Assembly (NCBI GenBank): GCA_049841155.1
Contig: JASGHI010000003.1
Location: 1,674,001-1,738,000 of the forward strand
Reading direction: 5' to 3'
DNA length: 64,000 nucleotides
Origin: ZC4RG30 sp049841155
GTDB taxonomy: Bacteria > Pseudomonadota > Gammaproteobacteria > Steroidobacterales > Steroidobacteraceae
Positions 43,373 to 51,965 of the stretch are shown piece by piece. Each line of letters begins with the position of its first letter. Within the stretch, counting starts at the first letter, position 1. The notes below the pieces were generated by a model. The model saw only the letters and a list, made by a program, of their open reading frames with translations, was not told the origin of the DNA and did no database searches. Both the position numbers and the translations under genes were made by a program.

Positions 43373-43482
43373 GTGAACTCCTGACTAGGCAATAATGCTT
43401 GGGCAATTATGCACAGGCAGTCATCTGCGGCCAGCGTAACCTGCCGAATCTGTGAATCCGGTCGCGGGATGAGGGCGCCGCC

Positions 43483-44601
43483 GTGAATTCCCCTGTTTTT
43501 TCGCTGCCGCGGGCGCTTTCGATGCCCTTCCAGGCCACCAGCCTGATGCTGGTGGCCCTCACCTCCGTGCTGCTGACGCTGTTCCGCGCCTTCGAACCCC
43601 AGCTATCCCTGCCCGCCTGGGTGGGCACCTACCTGATGTGCATCTGGATCAGCCGCTATGCCTTCGCGCTGCTCGACACGGCGGCCAATGGCGAAACGCG
43701 CTCACCCGTCGCGTCGGTGGAGATGCTCGGCCCGTTCGCCGATCCGCGCAGCTGGGTGCTGCCCGCTCTGGCCGCACTCGCGGCACTCGCCGTGGCGCTG
43801 CTGCCACCCGGGCTGCGCCTGCCCGGCACGGTGCTGGCGCTGCTCGTGCTGCCCATTCCCGTGGCCGCCACCGCGCTGACGGACCGGCTGGTGGATGCCG
43901 TCGATCCCCGGGCCTGGTGGCAGCTGCGCGGCCTCGGCATGGCCTACCCGATGCTGCTGCTGACCCTGGGCGGATGCGCAGCGCTGGGCTGGCTCACCTG
44001 GCAGGTTCCACTGCCGCGGCTGCTGCAGTTCGCGGTGATCCAGCTGCTGTATCTGTCGGCATTCGTGATGCTGGGCGCGGGGCTGCACCTGCGCCGCCAC
44101 GCGCTGGCATTTTCTCCGCGTCACAGCGCCGAGCGCACGCAGGAGCGACGCGACGCCGAACATGCCCAGGCCCTGCAGGCGATGATCGACGACAGCTACA
44201 AGAGCACGCGGGCACGCCGGCCGCAGGATCTGGCCGTGACGCTGGACCGCTGGTTCGCACAGACCCCGTCCGCGGCGCAGCACGCGGATGCCATGGCCCT
44301 GATGCAGGCCGCGACGCAATGGTCCGACCCGGCGGGCGCCAAGCTGCTGCGGCATCTGCTGGTGGAGCGGCTGGGTGCATTACCCAACCTTGCGCTGGCG
44401 GCACAGCTCGCCGAAGAGATGCTGCGCACCGAACCCGGCTTCGCGCCGCAATCCAGCGCACTCACCGCCTCGCTGGTGGGCTACGCGCGGCAGACCGGGC
44501 GCCGGCGTCTTGCCGCCACACTGCTGCACAATGCACTGCAGCGCTGCCCGGAAACCGAGCGCGCCGCCCTCCTCACCCTGCAGCAGGAAGCCGGCACCTA
44601 G
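43483..44601 (+). CDS. Membrane protein with C-terminal helical-repeat domain
   Basis: 372 residues from a GTG at 43483. About six TM segments lie in residues 20-205, then a cytoplasmic part from about residue 210 that is helical and TPR-like (ALMQAATQWSDPAGAKLLRHLLVERLG, then ALAAQLAEEMLRTEPGFAPQSSAL). No catalytic motif seen. The combination of a membrane domain with repeats suggests a scaffold or sensor, but I do not recognise a family. It is convergent with marC. Confidence 0.7.
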   Translation: MNSPVFSLPRALSMPFQATSLMLVALTSVLLTLFRAFEPQLSLPAWVGTYLMCIWISRYAFALLDTAANGETRSPVASVEMLGPFADPRSWVLPALAALAALAVALLPPGLRLPGTVLALLVLPIPVAATALTDRLVDAVDPRAWWQLRGLGMAYPMLLLTLGGCAALGWLTWQVPLPRLLQFAVIQLLYLSAFVMLGAGLHLRRHALAFSPRHSAERTQERRDAEHAQALQAMIDDSYKSTRARRPQDLAVTLDRWFAQTPSAAQHADAMALMQAATQWSDPAGAKLLRHLLVERLGALPNLALAAQLAEEMLRTEPGFAPQSSALTASLVGYARQTGRRRLAATLLHNALQRCPETERAALLTLQQEAGT

Positions 44602-44617
44602 GGCCCGTCTCGCGGCT

Positions 44618-45238
44618 TCAGCCCACGAGACTGCCACGGATGCCGTCGATCACGTACTGCACGGCCAGCGCGCCGAGCACCACACCGAGCAGGCGGTTCA
44701 GCACATTCGCACCGGTGACACCGATGAGCTTCATGAGCGGCGCAGCGAGGTAGAGCGTTACCAGCACCACGATGAGCGCCGCAAGCACGCACAACAGCAG
44801 GCCACCGAAGAGCAGCGGATCGCCGGCCGAGCCCGAGGCCAGCAGGATGGTGGCCAGCGTGCCCGGACCGGCGATGAACGGAAAGGCCAGAGGAAAGACC
44901 GAGATGTCCGTGCGGCGCATGCCCTCTTCCTCCTCCGGGCTCGAGGTGCGCGATCCGGAAGGCCGCGCGAACACCATCTCCAGCGCGATCAGGAACAGCA
45001 GCAGGCCGCCGAAGATGCGGAAGGCATCGAGGCTGATGCCCATGATGCGCAGGAAGGCGCCGCCACCCAGCGCGAACAGCACGAAGATGATGCCGGCGAT
45101 GATCACCGCCTTGCGCGCCATGCGCCGCCGCTCCGCGTCGCTCACGCCTTCCGTCATGGCAACGAACACCGGGATCACGCCGATGGGCTCGACCACGACG
45201 ATGAAGGTGATGAAGAACTTGAACAAGTGCTCGAACAT
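44618..45238 (-). CDS. MarC-family integral membrane protein
   Basis: 206 residues from the ATG at 45238 (MFEHLFKFFITFIVVVEPIGVIPVF). Six TM segments show family features: EPIGVIPVFVAMT near the N-terminus, AFRIFGGLLLFLIALEMVF, and the central PLAFPFIAGPGTLATILL. MarC/UPF0056 proteins are of unknown transport function; no role in antibiotic resistance is established. An acidic loop (SPEEEEGMRRTD) lies mid-protein. It is divergent from the DUF6763 gene across 97 bases. Confidence 0.92.
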   Translation of the reverse strand: MFEHLFKFFITFIVVVEPIGVIPVFVAMTEGVSDAERRRMARKAVIIAGIIFVLFALGGGAFLRIMGISLDAFRIFGGLLLFLIALEMVFARPSGSRTSSPEEEEGMRRTDISVFPLAFPFIAGPGTLATILLASGSAGDPLLFGGLLLCVLAALIVVLVTLYLAAPLMKLIGVTGANVLNRLLGVVLGALAVQYVIDGIRGSLVG

Positions 45239-45335
45239 GATGCTGCGCGCCAAAAATGCCGCTTGTGATGCCCGGGAAGCAGGAGCAGGATAGCAGCGAG
45301 ATAGCCTGCCCACACGGACGAGCGGAGGAGTGACG

Positions 45336-45662
45336 ATGATCCGGCCGCAGCGCATCGATCCCATCGTGGGAGACTGGTACCAAAGCCACGGCCAGCTGTT
45401 CGAAGTCGTGGCCATAGACGATGCCGAGCACGTGATCGAGATCCAGCACGCCGATGGCGACCTGGAGGAGATCGAGGCCGACGACTGGATCACGCGCAGC
45501 TGCGCCGGTTCGCTGCAGCAGGCCGAGCAACCCGAAGACGCCCATGCCGCCGCCGACGTCGAGGACGATGTGCAGGACTACCCGCCCTCTGCCTTCGACG
45601 AACTGCAGGGTCTGCGGGCCAGTGCGCTGGACGATCTGGATCTGTTCTCCAGCAGCGAGTGA
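45336..45662 (+). CDS. DUF6763-family small acidic protein
   Basis: 108 residues from ATG 45336 preceded by GGAGGAG. The N-terminal 55 residues match the DUF6763 pattern (IDPIVGDWYQSHGQLFEVVAIDD, then VIEIQHADGDLEEIEADDW), a small beta-rich fold. The C-terminal half is very acidic (Glu/Asp/Ala) and probably disordered. Its stop overlaps the prpC GTG by 4 bases, so it is coupled to the methylcitrate genes. Function unknown. Confidence 0.8.
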   Translation: MIRPQRIDPIVGDWYQSHGQLFEVVAIDDAEHVIEIQHADGDLEEIEADDWITRSCAGSLQQAEQPEDAHAAADVEDDVQDYPPSAFDELQGLRASALDDLDLFSSSE

Positions 45663-46819
45663 CCGACGCGGCAAAGCCGGCTGTCCCGCCGGCACCCAAG
45701 AAGTCCGTGGCATTGTCCGGCGTAGTCGCCGGCAACACCGCCCTGTGCACGGTGGGACGCACCGGCAACGACCTGCGCTACCGCGGCTACGACATCCTCG
45801 ACATCGCGCACCGCTGCGAATTCGAGGAAATCGCATACCTGCTCATCCATGGCCAGCTGCCCAATGCCGCGCAGCTGGCCGCCTACCGGCATCGGCTCAT
45901 GCAGCTGCGCGATCTGCCGCCAGCCGTGAAGGCGGCGCTCGAGCTGCTGCCCGCGGCGAGCCATCCCATGGACGTGCTGCGCACCGGGGTTTCGGTGCTC
46001 GGCTGCATCGAGCCCGAAAAGGAAGATCACGCTGCAGCCGGCGCGCGCGCCATCGCCGACCGGCTGCTCGCCGCGCTGGGCCCCATGCTGGCCTACTGGC
46101 ATCACTACAGCCGCGACGCGGTGCGCATCGACCTTGAAACCGGTGCCGATTCCATCGGCGGACATTTCCTGCAGCTGCTGCATGGCCGTGCGCCGCCCGC
46201 GAGCCACGTGCGCGCCATGCACACTTCGCTCAACCTCTACGCCGAACATGAGTTCAATGCCTCCACCTTCACCGCGCGCGTGATTACGGGCACCGGCTCG
46301 GACCTGCATTCCTGCATCACCGGCGCCATTGGCGCCTTGCGCGGCCCGAAACATGGCGGCGCCAATGAAGTGGCCTTCGAGATCCAGCATCGCTACCACA
46401 GCCCCGACGAGGCCGAAGCGGACATCCGCGCGCGGCTGGCCAGGCACGAGGTCGTCATCGGTTTCGGACATCCGGTGTACACCATCGCCGATCCCCGCAA
46501 CCAGGTGATCCGCGAAGTGGCGCGCCGGCTTGCCACCGACGCCTGCGACCTCGCCATGTTCACCGTGGCGCAGCGCATCGAGGCCGTGATGCAGGACGAG
46601 AAGAAAATGTTCGCCAACCTCGACTGGTATTCCGCGGTCTCTTACCACCTGATGGGCATTCCCGCGGCGCTGTTCACGCCGCTGTTCGTGATGTCACGCA
46701 CCGCCGGCTGGGCCGCCCACGTCATCGAGCAGCGCGAGGACGGCAAGATCATCCGGCCTTCGGCAAACTACACGGGCCCGGAGAACCGGCCCTTCATCCC
46801 CATCGACCGCCGCGACTGA
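45659..46819 (+). CDS. prpC: 2-methylcitrate synthase PrpC
   Basis: 386 residues from a GTG overlapping the previous stop. Citrate-synthase fold with the catalytic His in GGANEVAFEI-type region and in VVIGFGHPVYTIADPR, and Asp in the EAVMQDEKKMFANLDWYSAVSYHLMGIP region. The short, dimeric form and neighbours prpD and prpB identify methylcitrate synthase rather than citrate synthase. It condenses propionyl-CoA with oxaloacetate. It is followed after 11 bases by prpD. Confidence 0.93.
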   Translation: MTDAAKPAVPPAPKKSVALSGVVAGNTALCTVGRTGNDLRYRGYDILDIAHRCEFEEIAYLLIHGQLPNAAQLAAYRHRLMQLRDLPPAVKAALELLPAASHPMDVLRTGVSVLGCIEPEKEDHAAAGARAIADRLLAALGPMLAYWHHYSRDAVRIDLETGADSIGGHFLQLLHGRAPPASHVRAMHTSLNLYAEHEFNASTFTARVITGTGSDLHSCITGAIGALRGPKHGGANEVAFEIQHRYHSPDEAEADIRARLARHEVVIGFGHPVYTIADPRNQVIREVARRLATDACDLAMFTVAQRIEAVMQDEKKMFANLDWYSAVSYHLMGIPAALFTPLFVMSRTAGWAAHVIEQREDGKIIRPSANYTGPENRPFIPIDRRD

Positions 46820-46830
46820 TCCCCCAACGC

Positions 46831-48294
46831 ATGTCCCTGCCCGCATCGACTGCCCGGCCCGAGCCCGACAAGGTGCTCACCGACATCGCCGACTACGTGC
46901 TCACTTTCCGCGCCGAGGGCGCGGCGGCGCGCGAAACCGCCCGCCTGTGTCTCATTGACACACTGGGCTGTGGACTCGAAGCGCTGGAATATCCGGCCTG
47001 CACAAAACTGCTCGGCCCCATCGTCCCTGGCACGACAGTGCCCAATGGCGCCAGGGTGCCGGGCACCACCTTCCAGCTCGATCCCGTGCTGGCGGCCTTC
47101 AACATCGGCGCGATGATCCGCTGGCTGGACTTCAACGACACCTGGCTCGCCGCCGAGTGGGGGCACCCTTCGGACAATCTCGGCGGCATCCTCGCCGTGG
47201 CGGACTGGCTCGCGCGCGAGGCGGTCGCCGCCGGCCGCAGCCCGCCGCTGATGGGCGAGGTGCTCACGGCCATGATCAAGGCGCACGAGATCCAGGGCGT
47301 GCTGGCGCTGGAGAATGCCTTCAACCGTGTCGGCCTCGACCACGTGGTGCTGGTGAAGGTGGCCTCCACCGCGGTGGTGTCACAGCTGCTGGGGCTCACG
47401 CGCGCCCAGATCATCGATGCGTTGTCGCAATCCTTCCTGGACGGGCACAGCCTGCGCACCTATCGCCATGCGCCCAACACCGGTTCGCGCAAGAGCTGGG
47501 CGGCCGGTGATGCCACCAGCCGCGCGGTGCGCCTGGCGCTGATGGTGCGCAGCGGCGAAATGGGCTATCCCTCCGTGCTCACGGCGAAGCAGTGGGGCTT
47601 CTACGATGTGCTGTTGCGCGGCCAGCCCTTGCGCTTCCAGCGCGGCTACGGCAGCTATGTGATGGAGAACGTGCTGTTCAAGATCTCCTACCCCGCGGAA
47701 TTCCACGCGCAGACGGCGGTGGAAGCGGCGATGCAGCTGCACGCGGTGCTGCGCGGCATGGGAAGAAGCGCCGCGGACATCCGCAAGGTGACCATCCGCA
47801 CGCAGGAGGCCTGTGTGCGCATCATCGACAAGCAGGGGCCGCTCGCCAACCCCGCCGACCGCGACCACTGCATCCAGTACATGGTGGCGGTGCCGCTGAT
47901 CCACGGCCGCCTCACCGCGGCCGACTACGAGGACGAGGTTGCCGCCGACCCGCGCATCGATGCATTGCGCGCGAAGATCCAGTGCGTCGAGGATCCGGCC
48001 TTCACCGCCGATTACCACGACCCCGCAAAGCGCTCCATCGCCAACGCGCTGACGGTGGAGCTGGAGGATGGCCGGCGGCTGGAAGAGGTGGTCGTCGAAT
48101 ATCCCGTCGGCCACCGGCGGCGGCGGGCCGAAGGCACACCGCTGCTGGAAGCCAAGTTCCGCCGCAATCTGGCGCGGCGCTTCGCGGGGCCACAGCAACA
48201 GGCCACCCTCGAAGCCTCAGCCAGTCTCGCGCAGCTCGAACGCATGCCCGTGCATGAATACGTCGATCTTTACCTTCCCGCGGACGCTCCATGA
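46831..48294 (+). CDS. prpD: 2-methylcitrate dehydratase PrpD (MmgE/PrpD family)
   Basis: 487 residues, the size of proteobacterial PrpD. Family signatures are visible: LIDTLGCGLEALEYPACTKLLGP, WLDFNDTWLAAEWGHPSDNLG, VKVASTAVVSQLLGLTRAQI, and YRHAPNTGSRKSWAAGDATSRAVRLAL. It dehydrates 2-methylcitrate to 2-methylaconitate without an Fe-S cluster. Co-transcribed with prpC and coupled to prpB by ATGA. No AcnD/PrpF bypass pair is present. Confidence 0.94.
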   Translation: MSLPASTARPEPDKVLTDIADYVLTFRAEGAAARETARLCLIDTLGCGLEALEYPACTKLLGPIVPGTTVPNGARVPGTTFQLDPVLAAFNIGAMIRWLDFNDTWLAAEWGHPSDNLGGILAVADWLAREAVAAGRSPPLMGEVLTAMIKAHEIQGVLALENAFNRVGLDHVVLVKVASTAVVSQLLGLTRAQIIDALSQSFLDGHSLRTYRHAPNTGSRKSWAAGDATSRAVRLALMVRSGEMGYPSVLTAKQWGFYDVLLRGQPLRFQRGYGSYVMENVLFKISYPAEFHAQTAVEAAMQLHAVLRGMGRSAADIRKVTIRTQEACVRIIDKQGPLANPADRDHCIQYMVAVPLIHGRLTAADYEDEVAADPRIDALRAKIQCVEDPAFTADYHDPAKRSIANALTVELEDGRRLEEVVVEYPVGHRRRRAEGTPLLEAKFRRNLARRFAGPQQQATLEASASLAQLERMPVHEYVDLYLPADAP

Positions 48295-49193
48295 CCTACC
48301 TGACTGCAGAGAACCTGCCACGCGCCCCTGCCGGCGAACGCTTCGCCGCACTGCTGGAACGCGGCAGCCTCCTGCCGCTGCCCGGCGCGCACAACGGTCT
48401 TGCGGCGCTGCAGGCGAGAGCCGCAGGCTTCGAGGCGCTGTATCTGTCCGGCGCCGCCATGAGCGCGTCCATGGGCCTGCCGGACCTGGGGCTGCTCACG
48501 GTGGATGAGGTCTGCTTCTTCATCCGCCAGGTGGCGCGCGCTTGCGGCCTGCCGGTGCTGGTGGACGGAGACACGGGCTTCGGCGAGGCGCTCAATGTCA
48601 TGCACATGGTGCGCGCCTTCGAGGACGCGGGCGCCGCCGCCGTGCACATCGAGGACCAGCTGCTGCCGAAGAAATGCGGCCACCTGAACGACAAGCAGCT
48701 GGCCGCGCCGCAGGACATGGCTGCGAAGATCGCCTCCGCGGTGCGCGCGCGCCGGCACCTCTACATCATCGCCCGCACCGATGCCGCCGCCAGCGAGGGG
48801 CTCGACGGCGCCGTGCGCCGCGCGCAGCTGTATCTCGAGGCCGGCGCGGACGCGGTGTTCCCCGAAGCGCTCACCGACGAGACCATGTTCCGCGAGTTCG
48901 CGCGCCAGGTCCGTGCGCCGCTGCTTGCAAACATGACCGAATTCGGCCGCACGCCGCAGTTCACCGCGCAGCAGTTCCAGGACATGGGGTACGCCATGCT
49001 GATCTGGCCGGTCAGCGCGCTGCGCATGGCCGCCAGGGCACAGCAGCGGCTGTATGCCACGCTGCGCGAACAGGGCAGCGCTCGCTCGTTGCTGCCCGAG
49101 ATGCAGACCCGCGAAGAACTCTACCGCACCATCGGCTACGCGGATTACGAGGCGCTGGACGCCTCCATTGTCAGGAGCGTGCTGCCGCCGTAG
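48291..49193 (+). CDS. prpB: Methylisocitrate lyase PrpB
   Basis: 300 residues. The isocitrate-lyase superfamily fold shows VDGDTGFGEALNVMHMVRAFEDAGAAAVHIEDQ and the catalytic LLPKKCGHLNDKQL (Cys in KCGH). ARTDAAASEGLDGAVRRAQLY and NMTEFGRTPQFTAQQ are further family segments. It cleaves 2-methylisocitrate to pyruvate and succinate, closing the cycle. It overlaps the ampG 3' end by 23 bases on the opposite strand. Confidence 0.94.
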   Translation: MTYLTAENLPRAPAGERFAALLERGSLLPLPGAHNGLAALQARAAGFEALYLSGAAMSASMGLPDLGLLTVDEVCFFIRQVARACGLPVLVDGDTGFGEALNVMHMVRAFEDAGAAAVHIEDQLLPKKCGHLNDKQLAAPQDMAAKIASAVRARRHLYIIARTDAAASEGLDGAVRRAQLYLEAGADAVFPEALTDETMFREFARQVRAPLLANMTEFGRTPQFTAQQFQDMGYAMLIWPVSALRMAARAQQRLYATLREQGSARSLLPEMQTREELYRTIGYADYEALDASIVRSVLPP

Positions 49194-50559
49194 CCGAGGC
49201 CGGCCGGTAGTGCCGCCACACCAGCGCCAGCAGCAGCAGCGGCAGCAGCGACAGCGAGGCGGTGTAGAGGAAGAACGGCGGATAACCGATGTGGTCGACG
49301 ACCATGCCCGAAGTACCCATCAGCAGCTTGCCGGGCAAGGCATAGATCGACGACAGCACGGCGTACTGGGTTGCCGTGTAGCGCGCGCTGGTGAGGCTGG
49401 CGAGGAACGCCAGCAGTGACGTGCCATGCACGCCCAGCGAAAGGTTGTCGAAGCTGTTGACCAGCGCCAGTGCCACATTGCTCTGCGACCCGGAAGCCGC
49501 GAGCAGCGAGAAGTTCACGCTCGACAGCATCACCAGCACCGCGCCGACCAGCAGCGCGCGCAGCACTCCGAGCCGCGCCACGACGATGCCGCCGACCACC
49601 ACGCCCACCAGCGAGGAGATCAGCCCGAAGGCCTTCACCACCGCGGCAATCTCCTTCAGCGTGTAGCCCTGGTCGAGATAGAACGGGTTCGCCATCACGC
49701 CCATGGCGTAGTCGCCCATGCGGTAGGTGCAGATGAACGCGAACAGCAGCGCGCCGGCCTTGAGGCCGTTGCGCGCGAAAAAATCCGTCAGCGGGCAGAT
49801 CACCGCGCCCACGAAGGTGGCACCGAGGGTGCGCAGCCACGACGGCCAGTGCTGGCGACGCGCAAGCCACTCCACCACGCGCTGTTCCTGATGCAGGGAT
49901 TCGCGCGCGGCGACTGCCCGCGGCTCCGGTGTCAGCAGAGTGGCGATGATGCCGACGCCCATGAGGCAGGCCATGGCGAGATAGCTGGCATGCCAGCTGT
50001 AGTCGGCGGCAATCCACAGCGCACCGGCGGTGCCCACCATGATCGCGATGCGGTAGCCGAGCTGGTAGCCCGCAGCCATGGCGCCCTGTTCCTCGGGCGG
50101 CGCAGCCTCGATGCGCCACGCGTCCACAGCGATGTCCTGCGTGGCGGAACAGAACGCCACCGCCAGCGCGCCTAGCGCCACCAGCGTGAGATCCTGCGCC
50201 GGATGCTGGCCCGCCATGTTCGCCAGCGCCAGCATCAGGCCGATCTGGGCCAGCAGCATCCAGCTGCGCCGGCGCCCCAGCAGGCGGTGCAGCACCGGCA
50301 GTTCGAGCCGGTCCACCACTGGCGCCCACAGGAACTTGATCGAATACAGCAGCCCCACCCAGGCCAGCATGCCGATGGTGGCGCGCTCGATCTGTTCCTG
50401 ACGCAGCCAGGCCGACAAGGTCTGGAACACCAGCATGAAGGGCAGGCCGCAGGCAAACCCCAGCGCCAGCGATGCGGCCATGCGCGGCTGGCGGTACACC
50501 AGGATCGCCCGGCCCCAGCCCCGCCACCAGGCCTGCTTCGGCGCGGCCGTGCCGCTCAC
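49171..50559 (-). CDS. ampG: AmpG-family muropeptide permease (MFS)
   Basis: 462 residues from a GTG. About 12-14 TM segments. AmpG hallmarks: FACGLPFMLVFQTLSAWLRQEQIERATIGML, FLWAPVVDRLELP with GRRRSWMLLAQIGLM, and the first-half motif FCSATQDIAVDAWRIEAAPPEEQGAMAAGYQLGYRIAI. It imports GlcNAc-anhydroMurNAc peptides for cell-wall recycling. It is divergent from pyrE across 59 bases and convergent with prpB. Confidence 0.92.
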   Translation of the reverse strand: MSGTAAPKQAWWRGWGRAILVYRQPRMAASLALGFACGLPFMLVFQTLSAWLRQEQIERATIGMLAWVGLLYSIKFLWAPVVDRLELPVLHRLLGRRRSWMLLAQIGLMLALANMAGQHPAQDLTLVALGALAVAFCSATQDIAVDAWRIEAAPPEEQGAMAAGYQLGYRIAIMVGTAGALWIAADYSWHASYLAMACLMGVGIIATLLTPEPRAVAARESLHQEQRVVEWLARRQHWPSWLRTLGATFVGAVICPLTDFFARNGLKAGALLFAFICTYRMGDYAMGVMANPFYLDQGYTLKEIAAVVKAFGLISSLVGVVVGGIVVARLGVLRALLVGAVLVMLSSVNFSLLAASGSQSNVALALVNSFDNLSLGVHGTSLLAFLASLTSARYTATQYAVLSSIYALPGKLLMGTSGMVVDHIGYPPFFLYTASLSLLPLLLLALVWRHYRPASATAAARS

Positions 50560-50618
50560 GGCCGGCAGTCAATTATGATGCACACGCGCCGCATCATAGC
50601 GGTTCCAGGGCCTACGGC

Positions 50619-51302
50619 ATGCACGACTACCAGGCAGATTTCATCCGTCTCGCGCTCGACCGCAAGGCGCTGCGCTTCGGCGAGTTCACGCTCAAGTCCG
50701 GGCGCATCAGCCCCTATTTCTTCAATGCCGGCGCCTTCGATGACGGCGCCTCGCTCGACGTGCTGGGCCGCTGCTATGCGGCGGCCATCGTGCGCTCCGG
50801 CCTCGCCTTCGACATGCTCTTCGGCCCCGCCTACAAGGGCATCCCGCTGGCGGCCACCACCGCCGCGGCGCTCTATGCCCACCATGGCCGCAATCTGCCT
50901 TTTGCCTTCAACCGCAAGGAGGCCAAGTCCCATGGCGAGGGCGGCAGCATCGTGGGCCGCGCGCTCGCCGGCCGCGTGCTGATCGTGGATGACGTGATCA
51001 CCGCCGGCACCGCCATCCGCGAATCGGTGGAGATCATCCGCGCTGCCGGCGCCACGCCCGTGGGTGTGGCACTGGCGCTGGACCGCCAGGAGCGCGGCCG
51101 CGATGCCGATGGCGGCGAGCGCAGCGAATCGGCGGTGCAGGAAGTCGCACGGCTCTTCGGCATGCACAGCGTCAGCATTCTGTCGCTGGCCGACCTCATC
51201 GAGGCCATGCGTGGCAGTGACGGGCCGCTGGCAGGTGGCCTGCCCGCTGGCCAGCTGGCCGCCATGGAGGCCTACCGGGTACGCTACGGCGCACAGGCGT
51301 AA
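50619..51302 (+). CDS. pyrE: Orotate phosphoribosyltransferase PyrE
   Basis: 227 residues from the ATG at 50619. The PRPP loop is RVLIVDDVITAGTAIRES. The N-terminal FTLKSGRISPYFFNAG and FGPAYKGIPLAATTA are characteristic, with the flexible loop FNRKEAKSHGEGG. It makes OMP from orotate and PRPP in pyrimidine synthesis. A C-terminal extension from about residue 195 (SDGPLAGGLPAGQLAAM) follows the core. 11 bases before the DUF4124 gene. Confidence 0.96.
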   Translation: MHDYQADFIRLALDRKALRFGEFTLKSGRISPYFFNAGAFDDGASLDVLGRCYAAAIVRSGLAFDMLFGPAYKGIPLAATTAAALYAHHGRNLPFAFNRKEAKSHGEGGSIVGRALAGRVLIVDDVITAGTAIRESVEIIRAAGATPVGVALALDRQERGRDADGGERSESAVQEVARLFGMHSVSILSLADLIEAMRGSDGPLAGGLPAGQLAAMEAYRVRYGAQA

Positions 51303-51313
51303 GGGAGATTGCC

Positions 51314-51955
51314 ATGCATAGCGGATGGCTGAAGACCGGACTGCCCCTGTTGCTGATCCTCGCCATGACGCAGGCCCTGGCTGCGGAGCGCGGAAAGTCG
51401 GGCCCCACCTACAAATGGGTGGATGACAAGGGCGTCACGCACTACGGCGATGTGGTGCCGCCGGAATATGCGCGCCAGAGCCGTTCCGAGCTCAACAGCC
51501 AGGGCGTCACGGTGCGCGAGTTTCCCGCGCAGATGAGCGAGGCCGAGGCAGCCGAAGCGCAGAAATCCGCTGCCGAGCAGGCGCGGCGCCGGCAACATGA
51601 CCAGTTCCTGCTCACCACATACACCCGCGCCACGGACATCGAGCAGCTGCGCGACGAGCGCCTGGCGCTCATCGACGGCCAGATGCGGCTTGCGCAAGGC
51701 TCCATCGAATCCGTGGATGGGCGGCTCCAGGCGCTTGAAGGGCGCATGCGCGGCTTCAAGCCCTATTCCACCAATGCCGGCGCGCGGCGCCTGCCGGACC
51801 AGCTCGCCGAGGAAGTGGTGCGCACGCTGCACGAAAAGCGCTCGCTGGAAGAAAGCCTCGCAGCGCGCGAGGCAGAGAAAAAGGAACTGCGCGAGCGCTT
51901 CGATGCCGACCTGGCGCGTTACCGGGAGCTGACGGCCTCGCGCCAGCCCCGGTAG
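51314..51955 (+). CDS. Secreted DUF4124-domain coiled-coil protein
   Basis: 213 residues. A signal peptide (LPLLLILAMTQALAA) is followed by a DUF4124 domain: TYKWVDDKGVTHYGDVVPPEYARQSRSELN. Residues 75-210 are a long charged coiled coil (AEAQKSAAEQARRRQ; REAEKKELRERFDADLARYREL). Periplasmic location is inferred. DUF4124 is common in gammaproteobacteria with no known function. Follows pyrE in the same orientation and is convergent with the next gene. Confidence 0.85.
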   Translation: MHSGWLKTGLPLLLILAMTQALAAERGKSGPTYKWVDDKGVTHYGDVVPPEYARQSRSELNSQGVTVREFPAQMSEAEAAEAQKSAAEQARRRQHDQFLLTTYTRATDIEQLRDERLALIDGQMRLAQGSIESVDGRLQALEGRMRGFKPYSTNAGARRLPDQLAEEVVRTLHEKRSLEESLAAREAEKKELRERFDADLARYRELTASRQPR

Positions 51956-51965
51956 CTGCGTTTTC

